A DNA stretch of 64,000 nt from Qipengyuania oceanensis (GTDB lineage Bacteria > Pseudomonadota > Alphaproteobacteria > Sphingomonadales > Sphingomonadaceae). The stretch's first letter is position 1; each line of letters starts with the position of its first letter. This document shows, in pieces, positions 53,278 through 63,093 of this stretch. The DNA lies in assembly GCF_009827535.1 (NCBI RefSeq), contig NZ_WTYN01000001.1, positions 1,550,001 through 1,614,000 of the forward strand. The letters run 5' to 3'. The notes beneath the pieces are model-generated. The model made no database searches. It was not told the DNA's origin and saw only the letters and a program-made list of their open reading frames with translations. Made by a program: the position numbers and the translations under genes.

Positions 53278-53348
53278 GCGGCGCGGGCTTTGGGCGGGCG
53301 GACGGGGATGTCAAGCACTCCCCGCCCGCACGGCCTCGATGGGTCCGA

Positions 53349-55457
53349 TCAGAAGACCGTGATACGATCTTCCGGTGCCAGGTAGAGGTCGTCGCCGGGC
53401 TTCACGTCGAAGGCATCGTACCATGCCTGCATCTGGCGAACCGTGTTGTTGACGCGGAACTCGTTGAGCGGGTGGCTCGCGCTCACCAGCTGCGAACGGC
53501 GAGCCGCCTCGCGCATGATGACGCGCCATTCCTGCGCGAAGGCGAGGAAGAAGCGCTGGTCGCCGGTCAGGCCGTCGATCACCGGGGCTTCCTTGCCGTT
53601 CAGCGACTTGCGGTACGCGCGGTATGCCATTTCCAGCCCGACCGTGTCGCCGAGCACTTCGCCCATCGACTGGCGACCGGTCATGCACAGCGCACCATCG
53701 TCGAGGGGGCAATAGGCCTCGATCAGCTTCGCCATCTTGTCGGCGCGTGCTTCGAAAGCGGCACGATCGGCGTCCTGCCACCAGTTACGCAGCGTTCCGG
53801 TGCCGTCGTAGCGCGAGCCGCTGTCGTCGAAGCCGTGGCCGATCTCGTGCCCGATGACCGAGCCGATCGCACCGTAGTTGACGGCTGCATCGGCTTGCGG
53901 ATCGAACATCGGCGGCTGCAGGATAGCAGCCGGGAAGACGATCTGGTTGGTCAGCGAGGAGTAATAGGCGTTGACCGTCTGCGGGGTCATGAACCACTCG
54001 CTGCGATCGACCGGCTGGTCGAGCTCGGCGCGATTGTCGGCGGTCGCCCAGGCCAGCACGCGCTGGCGATTGCCGAGCGCATCGTCGCCCTTCATCACCA
54101 GGCCGTCGTAGGTTTCGAACTTTTCCGGATAGCCGATCATCGGGTCGAAGGCCGCCAGCTTGGCCAGCGCTTCCTTGCGCGTAGTCTCGGTCATCCAGCT
54201 GTTTGTCTCGAATGCCTCGCGGAAGGACGCCTGGATATTGGCGACCATCTCGTCCATCTTGGCCTTCGAGGCAGGCGGGAAGTTGCGCGCGACGTAGAGC
54301 TTGCCGAGTTCCTCGCCGAGATAGCCCTGCACCGTGGCGATCGCCCGGTCTTTCAGCGGACGGGGCTGCTGCGCGCCGCTCATGGTGGTGCCGGCGAACT
54401 TGAAATAGGCATCGTAGACATCCGACGGCAGCACCGCTGCATTCGAGGCCACGAAACGCGCTGCCATCAGCGCCTTGAGCGTCGCGAGCGGCGTCTTCTG
54501 CAGCAGGTCCATCATTGCCGGCAATCCGCCGCCGATCTGCGCGAGGTCCGCATCGGTCAGCCTTGCGGCCGCGATTTCCTCAGCCGTGGGCGGGATCTGC
54601 GTTGCCAGGAACACGTCGGTATCCTGGTAGTCACCGGATTCGAGCAGCGCCTGCAGCGGAAAACTCGGCGACAGCGCCTGGAATTCGGCCCGCGTCAGCT
54701 TGTTGTAGGTGAGCGTGGGATTGCGGAAATACTGCCGGTCCCACTCCAGTTCGGCGACCTTCTTTTCGAAGGCATAGACCGATTTCGCTGCTGCGGCCGG
54801 ATCGGCGTAGCCCGCCTTGCCGAGCATGAACTCGAGCATTTCCATGTAGGATGCGCGGATCTGGAGATTGCGCTCGTTGTCGACGAGGTAATAGTCGCGA
54901 TCGCTCATCCCCATTCCCGAGAAGCCGACTGCCGCAACATGCGTGTCGGGTGCCTTGCTGTCCGTGGTCACGCCGATACTGATGAGGCCGGTGTACTCCG
55001 GCGCTTCGAATAGCCGCACCAGCGATTCGAAATCGGGCGCGTCGTAGATCTTCTGCAGATAGGGCTGGGCCGGAGCCATGCCGGCGGCATCGATCGCGTC
55101 GCGATCGAGATAGGAGTTGTAGGCATCGAGAATGCGCCGCTCGCTGGTGCCCGGAGCCGGGTTGGATGCGGCGATCTGGGTGATCAGTCGCTCGATTTCA
55201 TCATCCGCCCGCTCGTTGAGCAGGTGCGCGGTGCTGAACACCGACCGGTCCGCGGGCAGTTCGGCCTGGCCGACCCACTTGCCGTTCATGTAGGCGAAGA
55301 AATCGTCGCCCGGATCGACCGTGGTGTCGATCGAAGCGACATCGATGCCATGCTCGCCGAACGACATTTGCGGGTAATCGGGTTCGTCCTGCGCCTGGGC
55401 CGATGTGGCGAGGGCAAGCGCGGCGAGCGAAGCGCCGAAAGCGAGCAAGTTACGCAT
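53349..55457 (-). CDS. M13 family metallopeptidase (PepO/neprilysin-like), exported
   Basis: A 702-residue protein: signal peptide (1 to about 22, TSAQA), a large helical N-terminal lobe, and the thermolysin-like lobe with HEIGH at 537-541, third zinc ligand in GEVLGDTVG (Glu600, Asp604) and the C-terminal VRQMQAWYDAFDVKPGD. It degrades peptides in the periplasm. ATG at 55457 has AGGAGA upstream. Confidence 0.95.
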   Translation of the reverse strand: MRNLLAFGASLAALALATSAQAQDEPDYPQMSFGEHGIDVASIDTTVDPGDDFFAYMNGKWVGQAELPADRSVFSTAHLLNERADDEIERLITQIAASNPAPGTSERRILDAYNSYLDRDAIDAAGMAPAQPYLQKIYDAPDFESLVRLFEAPEYTGLISIGVTTDSKAPDTHVAAVGFSGMGMSDRDYYLVDNERNLQIRASYMEMLEFMLGKAGYADPAAAAKSVYAFEKKVAELEWDRQYFRNPTLTYNKLTRAEFQALSPSFPLQALLESGDYQDTDVFLATQIPPTAEEIAAARLTDADLAQIGGGLPAMMDLLQKTPLATLKALMAARFVASNAAVLPSDVYDAYFKFAGTTMSGAQQPRPLKDRAIATVQGYLGEELGKLYVARNFPPASKAKMDEMVANIQASFREAFETNSWMTETTRKEALAKLAAFDPMIGYPEKFETYDGLVMKGDDALGNRQRVLAWATADNRAELDQPVDRSEWFMTPQTVNAYYSSLTNQIVFPAAILQPPMFDPQADAAVNYGAIGSVIGHEIGHGFDDSGSRYDGTGTLRNWWQDADRAAFEARADKMAKLIEAYCPLDDGALCMTGRQSMGEVLGDTVGLEMAYRAYRKSLNGKEAPVIDGLTGDQRFFLAFAQEWRVIMREAARRSQLVSASHPLNEFRVNNTVRQMQAWYDAFDVKPGDDLYLAPEDRITVF

Positions 55458-55590
55458 TGGTGGTATTCTCCTGGTCAGAACTGCCATGTCGCAGCGGACC
55501 TAGCGCGCGAAACGGCGATGGGAATGCAGTTGGTCGAAAAGCGTTAGCGTTTCGAAGATTAGCCTAATCCTAACAAGCTCTTCCAGCCTG

Positions 55591-57384
55591 TCAGATCTCG
55601 ACATCATCGAATTGCAGCGAGGCGAGCCGGGCATAGAGCCCGCTGCCCGCCGTCAGCTCGGCATGGGTGCCCTGCTCGACGATCCGGCCTTCGTCCATCA
55701 CCACGATCCGGTCCGCGGCGCGCACGGTCGCGAGGCGGTGGGCGATGACCAGCGTGGTGCGGCTCGCCATCAGTCGGTCGAGCGCTTCCTGCACGAGCCG
55801 TTCGCTTTCCGCGTCGAGCGCGCTGGTCGCTTCGTCGAGCAGCAGGATCGGCGCATCGCGCAGCAATGCGCGGGCAATGGCGATGCGCTGTTGCTGGCCG
55901 CCCGACAGGCGCGTGCCGTTCTCGCCGAGGAACGTGTCGAGACCGTCAGGAAGCTCCGTCAGGAAACGCTCCGCATTGGCGGCGCGGGCGGCTTCCATGA
56001 TGGCCTCGTCGCTCGCGTCCCAGTTGCCGTAACGCAGGTTGTCGCGCGCATTGGCGCTGAACAATACGCCGTCCTGCGGAACATAGGCCATCCGCTGGCG
56101 GATATCGGCGGGGTCGGCGCTGGTCAGCGGAACGCCATCCAGCCGTATCGTGCCCGCCTGCGGATCGTAGAACCGCTCGGCCAGCTGGAAGATGGTCGAC
56201 TTGCCCGCGCCCGAGGGCCCGACGATCGCGACGGTTTCGCCCGGCTCGACCTCCAGCGTGAAATCCTTGAGCGCCACCGCGTCCAGCCGCGTCGGATAGC
56301 GGAAGGTGACGTTGCGGAACGAAAGACTGCCGCGCGGCGGCAGGGGCAGCGCCTGGGGCTTGGCCGGGGCGGCAATGGTCGGCTTCTCTTCCATCAGTTC
56401 GCTCAGCCGGCTTGCAGCGCCGGCCCCGCGCAAAAGATCGCCGTAAACCTCGGTCAGTGTCCCAAAAGCGCCCGCGACCAGCCCGCTGGTAATGACGAAG
56501 GCGGCGATCGTCCCCCCGGTGATCTCGCCCGCGCTGACGCCCAGCGCGCCGCGCCACATGATCAGCGTGATCGCGCCGAAGATCAGCCCGATGATGATCG
56601 AGGTCATGGCGGCGCGGATGATGATCCGTTGCCGTGCCGTCTCGAATGCGCGTTCGACACCGGAGGCGAAGCGTTCGCTCTCGCGCCGTTCCTGGTTGAA
56701 GCCCTGCACGATCTTCATCGCAGAGAGGACTTCGGTGACCATCGCCCCGACATCGGCGATGCGGTCCTGGCTGTGGCGCGATACCGCCTGCAGGCGGCGC
56801 CCGAAGAGCAGGATCGGCGCGATCACCACCGGAATGCCGAGCAACAGGTAGAGCGTCAGTTGCGGGGCGAGATAGAACAGGTAGGCCGTTCCGCCGATCG
56901 CCATGAGGATATTGCGCAAGGCGACCGAGACGACCGAGCCGACGACCAGCTCGATCTGCGTCGTATCCGAAGTCATCCGGCTCGAAATCTCGCGCGGGCT
57001 GTTCTCCTCGTAGAAGCCGGGCGACAGGCGCAGGAGGTTGCGGTGCACCGCCAGGCGGATGTCCGCTACCACGCGTTCGCCGAGCATGCTCACGAAGTAG
57101 AACCGCATCGCGGTCCCGATCGCGAGGACCACGACGATGCCGAGCAGGTAGCGGAACCAGCGACCGATGTCCGCCGGATCGCCGCCCTCTGCGAAACCGC
57201 GATCGATCACCAGCTTGAAACCCGCCGGGATCGCGAGCGTCGCGGCCGCGGTGATGACGAGCGCGAGAACGCCGAGCGCCACGGTGCCGGGATATTGCGA
57301 AGCCGCGCGCCAAACCATGCGCAGCGGTGCGACCGTCTTTGCCTTGGGCGGCCTGCTGTCGCTGGAATTGGTAGTTCCGTTCAT
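55591..57384 (-). CDS. ABC exporter, MsbA-like half-transporter
   Basis: A 597-residue half-transporter: a six-helix membrane domain (about 30-320, with the ABC exporter coupling region SPGFYEENSPREISSRMTSD in its core FYEENSPREISSRM) and an ATPase domain with GPSGAGKST, Q-loop MAYVPQDGVLF, signature LSGGQQQRIAIARAL and ILLLDEATSALD. Lipid or drug export is likely; substrate not determinable. ATG at 57384; TAGGCG lies 7 bases before it and no Shine-Dalgarno is seen. Confidence 0.92.
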   Translation of the reverse strand: MNGTTNSSDSRPPKAKTVAPLRMVWRAASQYPGTVALGVLALVITAAATLAIPAGFKLVIDRGFAEGGDPADIGRWFRYLLGIVVVLAIGTAMRFYFVSMLGERVVADIRLAVHRNLLRLSPGFYEENSPREISSRMTSDTTQIELVVGSVVSVALRNILMAIGGTAYLFYLAPQLTLYLLLGIPVVIAPILLFGRRLQAVSRHSQDRIADVGAMVTEVLSAMKIVQGFNQERRESERFASGVERAFETARQRIIIRAAMTSIIIGLIFGAITLIMWRGALGVSAGEITGGTIAAFVITSGLVAGAFGTLTEVYGDLLRGAGAASRLSELMEEKPTIAAPAKPQALPLPPRGSLSFRNVTFRYPTRLDAVALKDFTLEVEPGETVAIVGPSGAGKSTIFQLAERFYDPQAGTIRLDGVPLTSADPADIRQRMAYVPQDGVLFSANARDNLRYGNWDASDEAIMEAARAANAERFLTELPDGLDTFLGENGTRLSGGQQQRIAIARALLRDAPILLLDEATSALDAESERLVQEALDRLMASRTTLVIAHRLATVRAADRIVVMDEGRIVEQGTHAELTAGSGLYARLASLQFDDVEI

Positions 57385-57549
57385 CGGCGATCGCCTAGCC
57401 GTGCGGACCGTCAAAGGAAACCGTCAGCACACGGCAATCCGCACTGGCTGGGGCACCGCGCTGGCAATTGTGCGTTGCACAAAGATCGCAAACCCGTCAC
57501 TGTATGCGACAACGCGCTCGGGAGAAGCGCAAGAGCAGGGGAATTCGCT

Positions 57550-58785
57550 ATCCTTTACCATGCCTATGAATTGCAGCGCTCGTGGCTCAGCAGCGCGAGC
57601 GCCATGGCTTCGATCGGCGCGGAAATGCTGACCAATCCGGCCAATCCTTTCGGCTATACCGGATTGGGCCCGATGGCCGCCTCCGCACTGGAAGTCTTCG
57701 CCCACGCCGCGGCACCGCGCGGCAAGCCGGCCTGGAACATCGATTCGGTCGATGTCGGCGGCAAGACGGAAGCGGTCGAGGAAGCCACCGTGGTCAACAA
57801 GCCGTTCGGCGACCTCAAGCGCTTCCGCCGTGAAGGCTTGCCGGAGGATGCGCCGCGCCTGCTGATCGTTGCCCCGATGAGCGGGCACTACGCCACGCTG
57901 CTGCGCGGAACGGTGTGGCGCATGGTCGAAAGCTGCGAGGTCTACATCACGGACTGGGCCGACGCGAAGACCGTGCCGCTGCACGAAGGCGCCTTCGATC
58001 TCGACGATTACATCGACTACATCATCGAGTTCGCGCAGTTCATCCACGAGGCTGCCGGCAAGCGCACGCACATGATGGCAGTATGCCAGCCATCGGTCCC
58101 CGCATTTGCCGCGACCGCGTTGATGAACCTGCACAAGGATCCGGCGCGCCCGGCTTCGCTCACCATGATGGGCGGCCCGATCGACACGCGTTGTTCGCCC
58201 ACCACGGTCAACGACCTGGCGATGGAGCGCCCGATCGAATGGTTCCGTCAAACGGTGATCGCGACCGTGCCCATGCAGCACCGCGGGGCGGGTCGGCGGG
58301 TCTATCCCGGCTTCCTGCAGCTTGCAGGCTTCATGAGCATGAACCTGGGCAGCCACATCCTCAGCCATTACGAGATGTTCAAGCACCTGACCGCCGGCGA
58401 CGACGACAGCGCCCAGCTGACCAAGGATTTCTACGACGAATACCGCTCGGTCTGCGACATGACCGCCGAGTTCTACCTTCAGACGGTGGAAGAGGTTTTC
58501 CAGAAGCATTCGATCCCGAACGGCACGTTCGAGCACAAGGGCGAGGTCGTCGATCTCGGGAAGCTGACCGATACCGCGCTGCTGGCGATCGAAGGTGAGC
58601 GGGACGATATCTCGGGCCTCGGCCAGACCAAGGCCGCGCTCGACCTCGCGACCAATCTGAAGGCCGCGGACAAGCGCTACTACATGGCCGAAGGCGCCGG
58701 GCATTACGGGATCTTCAACGGCAGCAAGTGGCGCGGCAGCATCGCCCCGGTGGTCGAGGAATTCATGGCCGCCCACGGCGGCTGA
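57550..58785 (+). CDS. phaZ: Intracellular polyhydroxyalkanoate depolymerase
   Basis: About 411 residues, matching intracellular PhaZ of Cupriavidus type. The nucleophile is the cysteine of AVCQPSVPA, the aspartate is in EGERDDISG and the histidine in GAGHYGIF; PLHEGAFDLDDYIDYI and MMGGPIDTRCSPTTVN are family signatures. It mobilises PHB granules. The family begins MLY-x-x-x-E-x-Q-R-S, and here the matching codons read ATC-CTT-TAC (ILYHAYELQRS). AGGGGA lies 7 bases before that ATC. The usual starts TTG 57571 or ATG 57604 would cut conserved residues, so an ATC start (or a base change) is likely. Confidence 0.9.
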   Translation: MLYHAYELQRSWLSSASAMASIGAEMLTNPANPFGYTGLGPMAASALEVFAHAAAPRGKPAWNIDSVDVGGKTEAVEEATVVNKPFGDLKRFRREGLPEDAPRLLIVAPMSGHYATLLRGTVWRMVESCEVYITDWADAKTVPLHEGAFDLDDYIDYIIEFAQFIHEAAGKRTHMMAVCQPSVPAFAATALMNLHKDPARPASLTMMGGPIDTRCSPTTVNDLAMERPIEWFRQTVIATVPMQHRGAGRRVYPGFLQLAGFMSMNLGSHILSHYEMFKHLTAGDDDSAQLTKDFYDEYRSVCDMTAEFYLQTVEEVFQKHSIPNGTFEHKGEVVDLGKLTDTALLAIEGERDDISGLGQTKAALDLATNLKAADKRYYMAEGAGHYGIFNGSKWRGSIAPVVEEFMAAHGG

Positions 58786-58794
58786 CGGGTTGCC

Positions 58795-59397
58795 TCAGCC
58801 CGGCGGCGGCCCCGGTCGCGGCCGGAACAGTTTGCGGATGAACGCCCGCGCCAGCAGCAGCAGGCCGACAACCAGCGCCAACAGGACCGCCGCGACGCCC
58901 GCCGCCACGTAGGGATACTCGTAAACCGTGTAGAGCAGGCCCGCGGTCGCCACGTCCTCGACGCTCGAGACAGCGATATTGCTGACGGGCTCCGGACTGG
59001 CGTTGACCACGCCGCGCGCGCCGGCCTTGCCGGCATGGGCTGCAAGGCTCGCCCCGCCGCCGAGCAGGAAGGCGACGACCTGGGTGGTCGGATCGGACGG
59101 ATCGACGATCGCCAGCGCCAGTAACGCGCCGCCGACCGGCCGGACCAGCGTGTGCACCGTGTCCCAAATCGAGTCGAGCCACATCACCTTGTCGGCCAGG
59201 AATTCGACGAGCGCGGCAATTGCAGCGATGCCCATGACCCACGGGTTGGCAAGCGCATCGAGCGCGGCGAGATGTTCCGGGAGCGGCAGCGCGCCGAGCC
59301 GCATGGCGAGCCCGGTTGCGAAAATGCACAGGTAGAGCCGCCAGCCAGCCAGCAGGCTCACGCTTCCCGCGATGCCGATGATTTCCATGATGCCCAT
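58795..59397 (-). CDS. DUF4126 family membrane protein
   Basis: A 200-residue protein with about five to six hydrophobic helices and the DUF4126 pattern: an N-terminal glycine-rich helix with GWRLYLCIFATGLAMRLG, the FLADKVMWLDSIWDTVHTLVRP stretch (core DKVMWLDSIWD) and a glycine/alanine-rich middle. Function unknown. ATG at 59397 with GAGGAG about 10 bases upstream; another ATG at 59388. Confidence 0.85.
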   Translation of the reverse strand: MGIMEIIGIAGSVSLLAGWRLYLCIFATGLAMRLGALPLPEHLAALDALANPWVMGIAAIAALVEFLADKVMWLDSIWDTVHTLVRPVGGALLALAIVDPSDPTTQVVAFLLGGGASLAAHAGKAGARGVVNASPEPVSNIAVSSVEDVATAGLLYTVYEYPYVAAGVAAVLLALVVGLLLLARAFIRKLFRPRPGPPPG

Positions 59398-59451
59398 GAG
59401 CCGCTCGCTCCTCTCGGGGCGAATAATGCGCGCATATCAGCGGCTTGGCAA

Positions 59452-60255
59452 TCAGCCGATGCGGGCACCCTGTCCGCCGTCGACCGGCAGGAGCACCCCG
59501 GTGACGAATGCGCTCTCGTCGCTGGCGAGGAACAACGCCGCATTTGCGACATCCTCGGCCTGCCCCATGGCTCCCCGCAAGGGCACGGTCGCCGCGCGTG
59601 CTGCACGCTGCTCCTCGAGCGAGCGGCCATCGCGCGCGGCTGTTCCGCCGACTCCCATCGGCGTGTCGATCAGGCCCGGCAGGATCGCGTTGCAGCGCAC
59701 ACCGCGCTTCGCCGACCCCAGCGCGGTGGCGATTGTGAGCCGGTTGAGCGCAGCCTTGGAAACCTCGTAGGCGATCATGTTCGCCCCCGCCGTCGAAGCG
59801 AGCGAGCTGATATTCACGATGCTGCCCTGGCCCGCATCGCGCATCGGTCCGAGCGCTGCGGCCAGGACCCGGCGCGCACCGGTGAAGTTCACGGCGAACA
59901 CTTTTTCGAACGCCTCGTCGTCACAGGCGTGGGCAGGCCCGTCGCCCGCATGACCGATCCCGACATTGTTGACGAGAACATCGATCCGGCCCCAGCGCGC
60001 CAGGGCCTCGCCGACGATCAGATCCGCATCGGTGACGACGTCGGCAGCAAGCGCAAAGCCCGTGCCGCCAGCCGCCCCGATTTCCCCGGCGACAGCCTCG
60101 GCGCGGTCAGCGTCGCGATCGACGCACAGGACTTCGGCGCCCTCGGCGGCGAACCGCAGGGCGATGGCCCTGCCATTGCCCATGGTTTCGCCCGGTTGCT
60201 GGCCGGCACCGACGACAACGGCCGCCTTTCCGGCCAGCCGCCCGTTCGACGTCAT
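59452..60255 (-). CDS. SDR family oxidoreductase
   Basis: A 267-residue short-chain dehydrogenase. The catalytic Ser (IVNISSL), Tyr-X-X-X-Lys (YEVSK) and NNVG strand are present. The nucleotide-binding loop is unusual: GAGQQPGETMGNGRAIA instead of TGxxxGIG, that is, a longer loop. Aspartate in VDRDAD at the end of strand 2 suggests NAD rather than NADP. ATG at 60255 overlaps the preceding stop (ATGA). Last gene of a fatty-acid-type operon, so a 3-hydroxyacyl-CoA-like substrate is plausible. Confidence 0.9.
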   Translation of the reverse strand: MTSNGRLAGKAAVVVGAGQQPGETMGNGRAIALRFAAEGAEVLCVDRDADRAEAVAGEIGAAGGTGFALAADVVTDADLIVGEALARWGRIDVLVNNVGIGHAGDGPAHACDDEAFEKVFAVNFTGARRVLAAALGPMRDAGQGSIVNISSLASTAGANMIAYEVSKAALNRLTIATALGSAKRGVRCNAILPGLIDTPMGVGGTAARDGRSLEEQRAARAATVPLRGAMGQAEDVANAALFLASDESAFVTGVLLPVDGGQGARIG

Positions 60256-60836
60256 GCGCAATCGAGGTCCGGATCGGGCCGGTCGCCGTCCTCGAGCTGG
60301 ATCCCGAAGCTGTTCAGTATCATCGAGACCTGCGTGTACTGGCCGACCGTGAAGACGAGGTCCATCCGGCCCTTGTCGCCCAGTTCCGTCAGCGCCTTCC
60401 AGGTCGCGTCGGAAACGAAGTGGTCGGCGACCAGTTCGTCCGCCGCGCGCAACATGGCGCTTTCGAGGTCGGTCCAGCCTTCCGCGTCGGGGCCGGCCTT
60501 GATCCGCGCGATCTCCGCATCGGTCAGGCCGCAGTCCTTGCCGATCCGGGTGTGCTGCGCGAATTCATAGCCCGATCTGCACAGCCAGCCGGTCCGCAGG
60601 ATGACCATCTCGCGCTCGCGCTCGGGCAGGGCGTTGCGCCGCGAGAGCACGTAGCTGCCCCAGCCGAGAAACGCGTTGAGCGCCTTGGGTGCATGGGCGA
60701 GCGTGCGGAAGATGTTGAGCACCCGCCCCCCGCCAACCTTGTTGTCGGGGTTGGTGAAGGGGGCGAGCGCCTGTTGCTGCTCCTCGTCGAGCCGGTCGAT
60801 GTCGACCGGCTCGATGCGGGGTGCACGCAATCTCAC
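60252..60836 (-). CDS. Carboxymuconolactone decarboxylase (AhpD-like) family protein
   Basis: A 194-residue all-helical protein with the CMD-family core REREMVILRTGWLCRSGYEFAQHTRIG. The redox pair of AhpD (Cys-X-X-Cys) is reduced to a single Cys followed by SGYE, so it is likely of the non-redox CMD type. Translation starts at GTG (60836), immediately after the TAA of the thiolase, and ends by ATGA overlap with the SDR gene. Confidence 0.87.
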   Translation of the reverse strand: MRLRAPRIEPVDIDRLDEEQQQALAPFTNPDNKVGGGRVLNIFRTLAHAPKALNAFLGWGSYVLSRRNALPEREREMVILRTGWLCRSGYEFAQHTRIGKDCGLTDAEIARIKAGPDAEGWTDLESAMLRAADELVADHFVSDATWKALTELGDKGRMDLVFTVGQYTQVSMILNSFGIQLEDGDRPDPDLDCA

Positions 60837-62018
60837 TTACAGAACCTCGAACAGGCCTGCCGCGCCCATGCCGCCGCCGACGCACATGGTCACGACGACA
60901 TACTTGACGCCCCGGCGCTTGCCTTCGATCAGCGCGTGGCCGACGCAACGCGCGCCGGTCATGCCGAACGGGTGGCCGATCGAGACCGAGCCGCCGTTGA
61001 CGTTAAGCTTGTCGTCGGGGATGCCGAGCTTGTCGCGGCAGTAGATCACCTGCACCGCGAATGCCTCGTTCAGCTCCCACAGGCCGATGTCGCCGACCGA
61101 GAGGCCGAACCGGTCGAGCAGCTTCGGAATGGCGAATACCGGACCGATGCCCATCTCGTCGGGCTTGGTGCCCGCGACTGCCATGCCGACATAACGGCCC
61201 ATCGGGGTGAGGCCGCGCGCCTTGGCGACTTCGGCTTCCATCAGGACGCTGGCCGCCGACCCGTCGGCCAGCTGGCTGGCGTTGCCCGCAGTGATCGTGT
61301 GGCCTTCGCCCATCACCGGCTGCAGCGAGGCGAGGCCTTCGAGCGTGGTGTTGGGGCGGTTGCAGTCGTCCATCGAGATGGTGACCTGCTCCTCGCTCGT
61401 CTCGCCGGTTTCCTTGTTCTTGACCAGCATGGTGGCGGTGACCGGCACGATCTCGTCGTCGAGCTTGCCGGAAGCCTGCGCGGCGGCGGTACGCTGCTGC
61501 GACTGGAGCGAATACTCGTCCTGCGCCTCGCGGCTGATACCGTAGCGCTTGGCGACGACTTCGGCGGTGCCGATCATCGGCATGTAGATATCGGGATGCA
61601 TCTCGAGCAGCGCTTCGGACGGGATCAGCCCGCCGGTGTTCTTCTGCATTCCGCTGATCGATTCGAGACCGCCGGCGACGCAGATGTCCATCCGGTCGAC
61701 GATGATCTGCTTGGCGGCAGTGGCGATCGACATCAGGCCCGAGGAGCACTGGCGATCCATCGTCATGCCCGCGACCGAGGTCGGCAGGCCGGCCATCAGT
61801 GCGATCTGGCGACCGACGTTCATGCCCTGCATGCCGGTCTGGCTGGCAGCGCCGATGATGACATCGTCGATCTCCGCGCCTTCGAGGCCGGCACGCTCGA
61901 CCGCGGCCTTGACCGAAAACGCGCCCAGTTCGACCGCGTGGGTGTTGTTGAAGGCCCCGCGGCCCGCCTTGGCGAGCGGCGTGCGGGCGGTGGAGACGAT
62001 GACTGCGTCACGTGACAT
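60837..62018 (-). CDS. Acetyl-CoA C-acyltransferase (thiolase, FadA-like)
   Basis: A 393-residue thiolase. The nucleophile is in [12 protein letters not shown], with [22 protein letters not shown] and [11 protein letters not shown]. Probable cleavage of 3-ketoacyl-CoA in beta-oxidation. ATG at 62018 with AAGGAAT upstream. It lies between a MaoC hydratase and the CMD/SDR pair in one minus-strand operon. Confidence 0.95.
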   Translation of the reverse strand: MSRDAVIVSTARTPLAKAGRGAFNNTHAVELGAFSVKAAVERAGLEGAEIDDVIIGAASQTGMQGMNVGRQIALMAGLPTSVAGMTMDRQCSSGLMSIATAAKQIIVDRMDICVAGGLESISGMQKNTGGLIPSEALLEMHPDIYMPMIGTAEVVAKRYGISREAQDEYSLQSQQRTAAAQASGKLDDEIVPVTATMLVKNKETGETSEEQVTISMDDCNRPNTTLEGLASLQPVMGEGHTITAGNASQLADGSAASVLMEAEVAKARGLTPMGRYVGMAVAGTKPDEMGIGPVFAIPKLLDRFGLSVGDIGLWELNEAFAVQVIYCRDKLGIPDDKLNVNGGSVSIGHPFGMTGARCVGHALIEGKRRGVKYVVVTMCVGGGMGAAGLFEVL

Positions 62019-62069
62019 GGTAATTCCTTGAAGTTGCTGTTTGTCGCTTCCGTCCCGGGGAGGAGACGA

Positions 62070-62519
62070 TCAGACGAAGAACTGCATAATCCATTCGGTG
62101 ATGAGGGCGGGCTTGTCCTCGCCTTCGATCTCGATGGTGATCTCGTGGGTCTGCTGCCACTGGCCGGGGCGCTTCTCGACCAGTTCGAGCAGCTTCCAGT
62201 GGCCGCGGATGCGCTTGCCGCTCTTCACCGGGGCGATGAAGCGCGTCTTGTTGCCGCCGTAGTTGACGCCCATCTTGACGCCGTCGACCTTGGGCAGGTC
62301 CGAATTGGCCGACAGGTAGGGGATCATCGAAAGGGTCAGGAAGCCGTGCGCGATGGTCCCGCCGAACGGGGTCATCTTGGCCTTTTCCTCGTCGAGATGG
62401 ATGAACTGGTGATCCCCGGTCGCTTCGGCGAACTGGTTGATCCGCTCCTGGCTCATCTCGACCCATTCGCTGGTGCCGATGTTCTCGCCGACCTTGGCTG
62501 CTACGTCCTGCGGGCTCAT
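62070..62519 (-). CDS. MaoC-type (R)-specific enoyl-CoA hydratase
   Basis: A 149-residue single hot-dog protein with the hydratase-2 motif: ATGDHQFIHLDEEKAK (catalytic Asp and His) followed by FGGTIAHGFLTLSMI. It hydrates 2-enoyl-CoA to (R)-3-hydroxyacyl-CoA, which can feed PHA or side-chain oxidation. ATG at 62519 with GAAGGAGAG upstream is well supported. First gene of the MaoC-thiolase-CMD-SDR operon. Confidence 0.92.
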   Translation of the reverse strand: MSPQDVAAKVGENIGTSEWVEMSQERINQFAEATGDHQFIHLDEEKAKMTPFGGTIAHGFLTLSMIPYLSANSDLPKVDGVKMGVNYGGNKTRFIAPVKSGKRIRGHWKLLELVEKRPGQWQQTHEITIEIEGEDKPALITEWIMQFFV

Positions 62520-62725
62520 GTCTCTCTCCTTCGAAGTGCTGATCTGAATTTCCGGTCCGGAGCGACTCTCAACGCCCCGAATGCGCAGGGACTCATGGCG
62601 CATCGCGGCAAGCGGTGCAACGCACGGATTGGTGCCGTTACGGCATCGGGGCCCGTCATCGCCGGCCTCGCGGGAAGGGTATGGCGTTAGGACGCGATTT
62701 ACTTCTGGCCCCTAGCCTGTGCCGC

Positions 62726-62899
62726 ATGGATTACCGCAAGATCGGCCTCGTGCTCGAACGCAACCGGGAGGGCGAACGCGCCGCACGCGCGCGCTTCGTC
62801 GAGGGCAGCCTCGCGGACAGGCCGCTTGCCGAACTCGGCCTTACCGGCCTCGTCGAACGCTTGGCACTGGCGATCCACCGCTCCCAGGGCGGCCGCTGA
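62726..62899 (+). CDS. Small hypothetical protein
   Basis: A 57-residue, charged, probably helical protein (MDYRKIGLVLERNREGE, then an Ala/Arg/Leu-rich part). No family recognised and no Shine-Dalgarno; TAGCCT lies 7 bases before the ATG, as before other genes here that may be leaderless. Codon composition fits the window. It sits in the divergent gap between the MaoC operon and gltB. Confidence 0.45.
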   Translation: MDYRKIGLVLERNREGERAARARFVEGSLADRPLAELGLTGLVERLALAIHRSQGGR

Positions 62900-62934
62900 G
62901 CGAGCGCAAACGCGGGGCACCAACCCTCCCAAAT

Positions 62935-62953
62935 TCTTTCGTTCGCCGAAAGA
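62935..62953. repeat. Perfect 7-base inverted repeat ahead of gltB
   Basis: TCTTTCG (62935-62941) and CGAAAGA (62947-62953) around TTCGC, about 140 bases before gltB. No U-run follows, so a terminator is unlikely; a protein site or a leader hairpin is possible. Confidence 0.3.
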
Positions 62954-63093
62954 TTCCTTCACGTCTCGCAGTTGCAAAAAAACGATTCTGTCGGCAATAG
63001 GATTGCTCGCGACATTTTCGCCACCGGCGTCGTGCCTGCGCGCGACCCTGCCGGCCCCGTCGAGGGTCCGGTCGGCCACAGGTGGCTGCAGTG

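Noticed and set aside
55612-58785. Very long plus-strand open frame running antisense through the ABC exporter and into phaZ
   Set aside because: Only the 3' third (from about 57550) has real homology; the rest is an antisense shadow typical of GC-rich DNA, rich in Arg, Asp and His with no motif.
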